Assembly (NCBI GenBank): GCA_036365145.1
Contig: JAEOAD010001224.1
Location: forward strand, 62,001 to 126,000
Origin: Orientallactaga sibirica
Taxonomy: Eukaryota; Chordata; Mammalia; Rodentia; Dipodidae
DNA: 64,000 nt
Direction of reading: 5' to 3'
The notes under the pieces were generated by a model, which saw nothing but the letters and a program-made list of their open reading frames with translations, ran no database searches and had not been told where the DNA came from. The first letter of the stretch is position 1; each line of letters opens with the position of its first letter. This document shows positions 51,050 to 61,300 of this stretch, piece after piece. The translations under genes and the position numbers were made by a program.

Positions 51050-54000
51050 TTAACCACATTTCTAAATAGTTTGTTTTAGAAAACAAACACCTTCATTACC
51101 GAACACAGTACTGTGTGAAATAAGGCTATTCTGTTCTCCAAATGAGTTGCTTTCTTACGAAGAGTCTTCAGTGCAGGAAGATCAAACTTTCTTAGTTTGT
51201 GTAATCTAACAAGATGTAGAATTTAGTAGATTAACCACATTTCTAAAGTAGTTTGTTTAGAAAACAAACACCTTCATTGCCGAACACAGTACTGTGTGAA
51301 ATAAGGCTATTCTGTTCTCCAAATGAGTTGCTTTCTTACAGAAGAGTCTTCAGTGCAGCAAGATCAAACTTTCCTAGTTTGTGTAATCTAACAAGATGTA
51401 CAATTTAGTAGATTAACCACATTTCTAACATAGTTTGTTTAGAAAACAAACACCTTCCGAACACAGTACTGTGTGAAATAAGGCTGTTCTGTTCCCCAAA
51501 TCAGTTGCTTTCTTACGAAGAGTCTTCAGTGCAGCAAGATCAAACTTTCCTAGTTTTGTAATCTAACAAGATGTACAATTTAAAAGATTACCCACATTTC
51601 TAAAGTAGTTTGTTTAGAAAACAAACACCTTCATTGCCGAACACAGTACTGTGTGAAATAAGGCTGTTCTGTTCTCCAAATGAGTTGCTTTCTTACGAAG
51701 AGTCTTCAGTGCAGCAAGATCAAACTTTCCTAGTTTGTGTAATCTAACAAGATGTACAATTTAGTAGATTAACCACATTTCTAACGTAGTTTGTTTAGAA
51801 AACAAACACCTTCATTGCCGAACACAGTACTATGTGAAATAAGGCTATTCTGATCCCCAAATGAGTTGCTTTCTTACGAAGAGTCTTCAGTGCAGCAAGA
51901 TCAAACTTTCTAGTTTGTGTAATCTAACAAGATGTACAATTTAGTAGATTAACCACATTTCTAACGTAGTTTGTTTAGAAAACAAACACCTTCATTGCCA
52001 AACACAGTACTGTGTGAAATAAGCTTGTTCTGATCCCCAAATGAGTTGCTTTCTTACGAAGAGTCTTCAGTGCAGCAAGATCAAACTTTCCTAGTTTGTG
52101 TAATCTAACAAGATGTACAACTTAGTAGATTAACCACATTTCTAACGTAGTTTGTTTAGAAAACAAACCCTTCATTGCCGAACACAGTACTGTGTGAAAT
52201 AAGGCTGTTCTGTTCCCAAATCAGTTGCTTTCTTGAGAAGAGTCTTCAGTGCAGCAAGATCAAACTTTTTCCTAGTTTGTGTAATCTAACAAGATGTACA
52301 GTTTAGTAGATTAACCACATTTGTAACGTAGTTTGTTTAGAAAACAAACGCTTCATTGCCGAACACAGTACTGTGTGAAATAAGGGTTCTGTTCTCCAAA
52401 TCAGTTGCTTTCTCTGAAGAGTCTTCAGTGCAGCAAAGATCCTAGTTTGTGTAATCTAACAAGATGTACAATTTAGTAGATTAACCACATTTCTAACGTA
52501 GTTTGTTTAGAAAACAAGACCTTCATTCGAACACAGTACTGTGTGAAATAAGGCTGTTCTGTTCTCCAAATGAGTTGCAAGAGTCTTCAGTGCAGCAAGA
52601 TCAAACTTTCCTAGTTTGTGTAATCTAACAAGATGTACAATTTAGTAGATTAACCACATTTCTAACATAGTTTGTTTAGAAAACAAACACCTTCATTGCC
52701 GAACACAGTACTGTGTGAAATAAGGCTGTTCTGTTCCCCAAATGAGTTGCTTTCTTACGAAGAGTCTTCAGTGCAGCAAGATCAAACTTTCCTAGTTTTT
52801 GTAATCTAACAAGATGTACAATTAAGTAGTTTGTTTAACCTTCATTTCTAAAATAGTTTGTTTAGAAAACAAACACCATTCATTGTGTAACACATACTTA
52901 ACAACTTAGTACTGTTTGTGAAATAAGGCTGTTCTGTTCCCCAAATGAGTTGCTTTCTTACGAAGAGTCTTCAGTGCAGCAAGATCAAACTTTCCTAGTT
53001 TGTGTAATCTAACAAGATGTACAATTTAGTAGATTAACCACATTTATAACGTAGTTTGTTTAGAAAACAAACACCTTCATTGCCGAACACAGTACTGTGT
53101 GAAATAAGGCTATTCTGTTCCCCAAATGAGTTGCTTTCTTACGAAGAGTCTTCAGTGCAGCAAGATCAAACTTTCCTAGTTTGTGTAATCTAACAAGATG
53201 TACAATTTAGTAGATTAACCACATTTCTAACGTAGTTTGTTTAGAAAACAAACACGTTTCATTGCGAACACAGTACTGTGTGAAATAAGCTGTTCTGATC
53301 CCCAAATCAGTTGCTTTCTTACGAAGAGTCTTCAGTGCAGCAAGATCAAACTTTCTTAGTTTGTGTAATCTAACAAGATGTACAACTTAGTAGATTAACC
53401 ACATTTCTAACGTAGTTTGTTTAGAAAACAAACCCCTTCATTGCGAACACAGTACTGTGTGAAATAAGGCTGTTCTGTTCCCCAAATGAGTTGCTTTCTT
53501 ACGAGAAGAGTCTTCAGTGCAGCAAGATCAAACTTTCCTAGTTTGTGTAATCTAACAAGATGTACAATTTAGTAGATTAACCACATTTCTAACGTAGTTT
53601 GTTTAGAAAACAAAAACGCCTTCATTGCCGAACACAGTACTGTGTGAAATAAGGCTGTTCTGTTCCCAAATCAGTTGCTTTCTTGAGAAGAGTCTTCAGT
53701 GCAGCAAGATCAAACTTCCCTAGTTTGTGTAATCTAACAAGATATACAATTTAGTAGATTAACCACATTTCTAACGTAGTTTGTTTAGAAAACAAACGCC
53801 TTCATTGCCGAACACAGTACTGTGTGAAATAAGGCTGTTCTGTTCCCCAAATGAGTTGCTTTCTTACGAAGAGTCTTCAGTGCAGCAAGATCAAACTTTC
53901 CTAGTTTGTGTAATCTAACAAGATGTACAACTTAGTAGATTAACCACGTTTCTAACATAGTTTGTTTAGAAAACAAACCCCTTCATTGCCGAAACACAGT

Positions 54001-57000
54001 ACTGTGTGAAATAAGCCTGTTCTGATCACCAAATGAGTTGCTTTCTTACGAAGAGTCTTCAATGCAGCAAGATCAAACTTTCCTAGTTTGTGTAATCTAA
54101 CAAGATGTAGAATTTAGTAGATTAACCACATTTCTAACGTAGTTTGTTTAGAAAACAAACACCTTCATTGCCGAACACAGTACTGTGTGAAATAAAGGCT
54201 ATTCTGTTCTCCAAATGAGTTGCTTTCTTACGAAGAGTCTTCAGTGCAGCAAGATCAAACTTTCTAGTTTGTGTAATCTAACAAGATGTACAATTTAGTA
54301 GATTAACCACATTTGTAACGTAGTTTGTTTAGAAAACAAACGCCTTCATTGCCGAACACAGTACTGTGTGAAATAAGCCTGTTCTGATCCCCAAATGAGT
54401 TGCTTTCTTACGAAGAGTCTTCAGTGCAGCAAGATCAAACTTTCCTAGTTTGTGTAATCTAACAAGATGTAGAATTTAGTAGATTAACCACATTTCTAAC
54501 GTAGTTTGTTTAGAAAACAAACACCTTCATTGCCGAACACAGTACTGTGTGAAATAAAGCGTGTTCTGATCCCCAAATGAGTTGCTTTTTCTTGAGAAGA
54601 GTCTTCAGTGCAGCAAGATCAAACTTTCCTAGTTTGTGTAATCTAACAAGATGTACAACTTAGTAGATTAACCACATTTCTAACGCAGTTTGTTTAGAAA
54701 ACAAAACCCTTCATTGCCGAACACAGTACTGTGTGAAATAAGGCTGTTCTGTTCTCCAAATGAGTTGCTTTCTTACTTGAAGAGTCTTCAGTGCAGCAAG
54801 ATCAAACTTTCTTAGTTTGTGTAATCTAACAAGATGTACAATTTAGTAGATTAACCACATTTCTAAAGTAGTTTGTTTAGAAAACAAACACCTTCATTGC
54901 CGAACACAGTACTGTGTGAAAAAAGGCTATTCTGTTCTCCAAATGAGTTGCTTTCTTACGAAGAGTCTTCAGTGCAGCAAGATCAAACTTTCCTAGTTTG
55001 TGTAATCTAACAAGATGTACAATTTAGTAGATTAACCACATTTCTAACATAGTTTGTTTAGAAAACAAACACCTTCATTGCCGAACACAGTACTGTGTGA
55101 AATAAGGCTGTTCTGTTCCCGAAATCAGTTGCTTTCTTGAGAAGAGTCTTCAGTGCAGCAAGATCAAACTTTCCTAGTTTTTGTAATCTAACAAGATGTA
55201 CAACTTAGTAGATTAACCACATTTCTAACGCAGTTTGTTTAGAAAACAAACCCATTCATTGCCGAAACACAGTACTGTGTGAAATAAGGCTGTTCTGTTC
55301 CCCAAATGAGTTGGTTTCTTACGAAGAGTCTTCAGGGCAGCAAGATCAAACTTTCCTAGTTTGTGTAATCTAACAAGATGTACAATTTAGTAGATTAACC
55401 ACATTTATAACGTAGTTTGTTTAGAAAACAAACACCTTCATTGCGAACACAGTACTGTGTGAAATAAGGCTATTCTGTTTCCCAAATGAGTTGCTTTCTT
55501 ACGAAGAGTCTTCAGTGCAGCAAGATCAAACTTTCCTAGTTTGTGTAATCTAACAAGATGTACAACTTAGTAGATTAACCACATTTCTAACGTACTTTGT
55601 TTAGAAAACAAACGCGTTGTTTGCCGAACACAGTACTGTGTGAAATAAGGCTGTTCTGATTCCCAAATCAGTTGCTTTCTTACGAAGAGTCTTCAGTGCA
55701 GCAAGATCAAACTTTCTTAGTTTGTGTAATCTAACAAGATGTACAACTTAGTAGATTAACCACATTTCTAACGTAGTTTGTTTAGAAAACAAACCCCTTC
55801 ATTGCCGAACACAGTACTGTGTGAAATAAGCCTGTTCTGATCCCCAAATGAGTTGCTTTCTTACGAAGAGTCTTCAATGCAGCAAGATCAAACTTTCCTA
55901 GTTTGTGTAATCTAACAAGATGTAGAATTTAGTAGTTTAACCACATTTCTAACGTAGTTTGTTTAGAAAACAAACACCTTCATTGCCGAACACAGTACTG
56001 TGTGAAATAAGGCTATTCTGTTCTCCAAATGAGTTGCTTTCTTACGAAGAGTCTTCAGTGCAGCAAGATCAAACTTTCCTAGTTTGTGTAATCTAACAAG
56101 ATGTACAACTTAGTAGATTAACCACATTTGTAACGTAGTTTGTTTAGAAAACAAACGCCTTCATTGCCGAACACAGTACTGTGTGAAATAAGCCTGTTCT
56201 GATCCCCAAATGAGTTGCTTTCTTACGAAGTCTTCAGTGCAGCAAGATCAAACTTTCCTAGTTTGTGTAATCTAACAAGATGTAGAATTTACTAGATTGA
56301 CCACATTTCTAACCTAGTTTGTTTAGAAAACAAACACCTTCATTGCCGAACGCAGTACTGTGTGAAATAAGCGTGTTCTGATCCCCAAATGAGTTGCTTT
56401 CTTACGAAGAGTCTTCAGTGCAGCAAGATCAAACTTTCCTAGTTTGTGTAATCTAACAAGATGTACAACTTAGTAGATTAACCACATTTCTAACGCAGTT
56501 TGTTTAGAAAACAAACGCCTTCATTGCCGAACACAGTACTGTGTGAAATAAGGCTGTTCTGTTCTCCAAATGAGTTGCTTTTCTTGAGAAGAGTCTTCAG
56601 TGCAGCAAGATCAAACTTTCCTAGTTTGTGTAATCTAACAAGATGTACAATTTAGTAGATTAACTTCATTTCTAAAGTAGTTTGTTTAGAAAACAAACAC
56701 CTTCATTGCCGAACACAGTACTGTGTGAAATAAGGCTGTTCTGTTCCCCAAATGAGTTGCTTTCTTTGAAGACTCTTCAGTGCAGCAAGATCAAACTTTC
56801 CTAGTTTGTGTAATCTAACAAGATGTACAATTTAGTTGATTAACCACATTTCTAACGTAGTTTGTTTAGAAAACAAACGCCTTCATTGCCGAACACAGTA
56901 CTGTGTGAAATAAGGCTGTTCTGTTCCCCAAATCAGTTGCTTTCTTGAGAAGAGTCTTCAGTGCAGCAAGATCAAACTTTCTTAGTTTGTGTAATCTAAC

Positions 57001-58330
57001 AAGATGTACAATTTAAAAGATTAACTTCATTTCTAAAGTAGTTTGTTTAGAAAACAAACACCTTCATTGCCGAACACAGTACTGTGTGAAATAAGGCTGT
57101 TCTGTTCCCCAAATGAGTTGGTTTTCTTACGAAGAGTCTTCAGTGCAGCAAGATCAAACTTTCCTAGTTTGTGTAATCTAACAAGATGTACAATTTAGTA
57201 GATTAACCACATTTCTAACGTAGTTTGTTTAGAAAACAAACACCTTCATTGCGAACACAGTTCTATGTGAAATAAGGCTGTTCTGTTCTCCAAATGAGTT
57301 GCTTTCTTACGAAGAGTCTTCAGTGCAGCAAGATCAAACTTTCCTAGTTTGTGTAATCTAACAAGATGTACAACTTAGTAGATTAACCACATTTCTAACG
57401 TAGTTTGTTTAGAAAACAAACGCTTCATTGCCAAACACAGTACTGTGTGAAATAAGCTTGTTCTGATCCCAAAATCAGTTGCTTTCTTTACGAAGAGTCT
57501 TCAGTGCAGCAAGATCAAACTTTCTTAGTTTGTGTAATCTAACAAGATGTACAACTTAGTAGATTAACCACATTTCTAACGTAGTTTGTTTAGAAAACAA
57601 AACCCTTCATTGCCGAACACAGTACTGTGTGAAATAAGCCTGTTCTGATCCCCAAATGAGTTGCTTTCTTACGAAGAGTCTTCAGTGCAGCAAGATCAAA
57701 CTTTCCTAGTTTGTGTAATCTAACAAGATGTAGAATTTAGTAGATTAACCACATTTCTAACGTAGTTTGTTTAGAAAACAAACACCTTCATTGCCGAACA
57801 CAGTACTGTGTGAAATAAGGCTATTCTGTTCCCCAAATGAGTTGCTTTCTTACGAAGAGTCTTCAGTGCAGCAAGATCAAACTTTCCTAGTTTGTGTAAT
57901 CTAACAAGATGTACAACTTAGTAGATTAACCACATTTGTAACGTAGTTTGTTTAGAAAACAAACACCTTCATTGCCGAACACAGTACTGTGTGAAATAAG
58001 CCTGTTCTGATCCCCAAATGAGTTGCTTTCTTACTTAAGAAGTCTTCAGTGCAGCAAGATCAAACTTTCCTAGTTTGTGTAATCTAACAAGATGTAGAAT
58101 TTACTAGATTAACCACATTTCTAACCTAGTTTGTTTAGAAAACAAACACCTTCATTGCCGAAACAGTACTGTGTGAAATAAGGCTGTTCTGATCCCCAAA
58201 TGAGTTGCTTTCTTACGAAGAGTCTTCAGTGCAGCAAGATCAAACTTTCCTAGTTTGTGTAATCTAACAAGATGTACAACTTAGTAGATTAACCACATTT
58301 CTAACGTAGTTTGTTTAGAAAACAAACGCC
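51050..58330 (+). repeat. Second homogenised satellite domain
   Basis: As in 9,600-28,100, neighbours are closely similar, the AATAGACTACC class is missing and no GAATTTCGTAG monomers are seen. Small indels are frequent: a loss in CACCTTCCGAAC near 51,455, CTTTTTCC near 52,266, ACACGTTTC near 53,252 and AAAAACGCC near 53,614. Hybrid monomers that join ATTAACTTC to TCTAAAGTAG occur near 56,660 and 57,015, as expected if the divergent class had been partly converted to the common form. Boundaries are approximate. Confidence 0.6.
52331..53052 (+). repeat. Irregular monomers with deletions and an insertion
   Basis: Landmark spacing is 170, 169, 186 and 197 bp instead of 181. Two monomers have lost 11-12 bp in total: CAAACTTTC is missing near 52,438, TTTCTTACG near 52,578, and a few bases are missing near 52,517. 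The next two gain bases: a second partial GTTTGTTTAAC near 52,829, and TAACACATACTTAACAAC between the inverted repeat and the palindrome near 52,888. All inserted pieces resemble satellite fragments. It is a smaller version of the disorder at 35,348-36,768. Confidence 0.75.
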
Positions 58331-61300
58331 TTCATTCGAACACAGTACTGTGTGAAATAAGGCTGTTCTGTTCCGAAATCAGTTGCTTTCTTGAGAAGAG
58401 TCTTGAGGGCAGCAAGATCAAACTTTCCTAGTTTTTGTAATCTAACAAGATGTACAACTTAATAGACTACCTTCATTTCTAAAGTAGTTTGTTTAGAAAA
58501 CAAACCCATTCATTGCCGAACACAGTACTGTGTGAAATAAGGCTGTTCTGTTCCCCAAATGAGTTGATTTCTTACGAAGACTCTTCAGTGCAGCAAGATC
58601 AAACTTTCCTAGTTTGTGTAATCTAACAAGATATACAATTGAGTAGATTAACCACATTTGTAACGTAGTTTGTTTAGAAAACAAACGCCTACATTGGCGA
58701 ACACAGTACGGTGGGAAATAAGCGTGTTCTGATCCCCAAATCAGTTGCTTACTTACGAAGAGTCTTCAGTGCAGGAAGATCAAACTTTCTTAGTTTGTGT
58801 AATCTAACAAGATGCAGAATTTCGTAGATTAACCACATTTCTAACATAGTTTGTTTAGAAAACAAACACCTTCATTGCCGAACACAGTACTGTGTGAAAT
58901 AAGGCTATTCTGTTCTCCAAATTAGTTGCTTTCTTACGAAGAGTCTTCAGTGCAGCAAGATCAAACTTTCCTAGTTTGTGTAATCTAACAAGATGTACAA
59001 CTTAGTAGATTAACCACAATTCTAACGTAATTTGTTTAGAAAACAAACGCCTTCATTGCCGAACACATTACTGTGTGAAATAAGCTTGTTCTGATACCCA
59101 AATCAGTTGCTTTCTTACGAAGAGTCTTCAGTGCAGGAAGATCAAACTTTCTTAGTTTGTGTAATCTAACAAGATGTAGAATTTAGTAGATTAACCACAT
59201 TTCTAAAGTAGTTTGTTTAGAAAACAAACACCTTCATTGCCGAACACAGTACTGTGTGAAAAAAGGCTATTCTGTTCTCCAAATGAGTTGCTTTCTTACG
59301 AAGATTCTTCAGTGCAGCAAGATCAAACTTTCCTAGTTTGTGTAATCTAACAAGATGTACAATTTAGTTGATTAACCACATTTCTAACATAGTTTGTTTA
59401 GAAAACAAATGCCTTCATTGCCGAACACAGTACTGTGTGAAATAAGGCTGTTCTGTTCCCAAAATCAGTTGCTTTCTTGAGAAGAGTCTTGAGGGCAGCA
59501 AGATCAAACTTTCCTAGTTTTTGTAATCTAACAAGATGTACAACTTAATAGATTAACTTCATTTCTAAAGTAGTTTGTTTAGAAAAACAAACCCATTCAT
59601 TGCCGAACACCGTACTGTGTGAAATAAGGCTGTTCTGTTCCCCAAATGAGTTGGTTTCTTACGAAGACTCTTCAGGGCAGCAAGATCAAACTTTCCTAGT
59701 TTGTGTAATCTAACAAGATGTACAATTTAGTAGATTAACCACATTTATAACGTAGTTTGTTTAGAAAACAAACACCTTCATTGCCGAACACAGTTCTATG
59801 TGAAATAAGGCTATTCTCCTCTCCAAATGAGTTGCTTTCTTACGAAGAGTCTTCAGTGCAGAAAGATTAAACTTTTCTAGTTTGTGTAATCTAACAAGAT
59901 GTACAACTTAGTAGATTAACCACATTTCTAACGTACTTTGTTTAGAAAACAAACGCGTTCTTTGCCAAACACAGTACTGTGTGAAATAAGGCTGTTCTGT
60001 TGCGCAAATGAGTTGCTTTCTTACGAAGAGTCTTCAGTGCAGCAAGATCAAACTTTCTTAGTTTGTGTAATATAACAAGATGTACAACTTAGTAGATTAA
60101 CCACATTTCTAACGTAGTTTGTTTAGAAAACAAACACCTTCATTGCCGAACACAGTACTGTGTGAAATAAGGCTGTTCTGTTCCCGAAATCAGTTACTTT
60201 CTTGAGAAGAGTCTTCAGTGCAGCAAGATCAAACTTTCCTAATTTTTGTAATCTAACAAGATGTACAACTTAATAGACTACCTTCATTTCTAAAGTAGTT
60301 TGATTCATTTAACACAGAAAACAAACCCCAAATTAGTTGCTTTCATTACGAAGACTCCTCAGTGCAGCATGATCAAACACAGTTTTTGTAACATGATGTG
60401 AAATTTGTAAAGTAGCTTTGTACTGCCGAACACAGTACTGTGTGAAATGAGTTACTGTTCCCCAAATGAGTTGGACGACGACTCTTCAGTGCAGCAAGAT
60501 CAAACTTTCCTAGTTTGTATACTCTAACAAGATGTACAACTTAGTAGATTAACCACATTTATAACGTAGTTTGTTTAGAAAACAAACACCTTCATTGCCG
60601 AACACAGTACTATGTGAAATAAGGCTATTCTGTTCTCCAAATGCGTGGTTTTCTTATGAAGAGTCTTCAGTGCAGCAAGATCAAACGTTCCTAGTTTGTG
60701 TAATCTAACAAGATGTACAACTTAGTAGATTAACCACATTTCTAATGTAGGTTGTTTAGAAAACAAACGCCTTCATTGCCCAACACAGAACTGTGTGAAA
60801 TAAGCCTATTCTGATCCCCAAATGAGTTGCTTTCTTACGAAGAGTCTTCAGTGCAGCAAGATCGAACTTTCCTAGTTTGTGTAATCTACCAAGATGTAGA
60901 ATTTAGTAGACTAACCACATTTCTAACGTAGTTTGTTTAGAAAACAAACACCTTCATTGCCGAACGCAGTACTGTGTGAAATAAGTCTGTTCTGTTCCGC
61001 AAATGAGTTGCTTTCTTACGAAGAGTCTTCAGTGCAGGAAGATCAAACTTTCCTAGTTTGTATAATCTAACAAGATGTACAACTTAGTAGATTAACCACA
61101 TTTCTAACGTAGTTTGTTTATAAAACAAACACCTTCATTGCCGAACGCAGTACTGTGTGAAATAAGGCTGTTCTGTTCCGCAAATGAGTTGCTTTCTTAC
61201 GAAGAGTCTTCAGTGCAGCAAGATCAAACTTTCCTAGTTTGTGTAATCTTACAAGATGTACAACTTAGTAGATTAACCTCATTTCTAACGTAGTTTGTTT

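Larger units (their letters stand above)
36769..51050 (+). repeat. Mixed-class satellite domain 3
   Basis: This is the most diverse part of the window. GAATTTCGTAG monomers are dense: about fourteen between 40,032 and 50,724. AATAGACTACC monomers lie near 38,191, 38,733, 40,906, 44,348, 46,521 and 47,969, at intervals of 3, 12, 19, 12 and 8 monomers. Monomers are well phased and mostly differ by substitutions. A near-perfect 8-monomer-offset duplication and an identical adjacent doublet lie inside and are listed separately. I see no gene. Confidence 0.75.
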
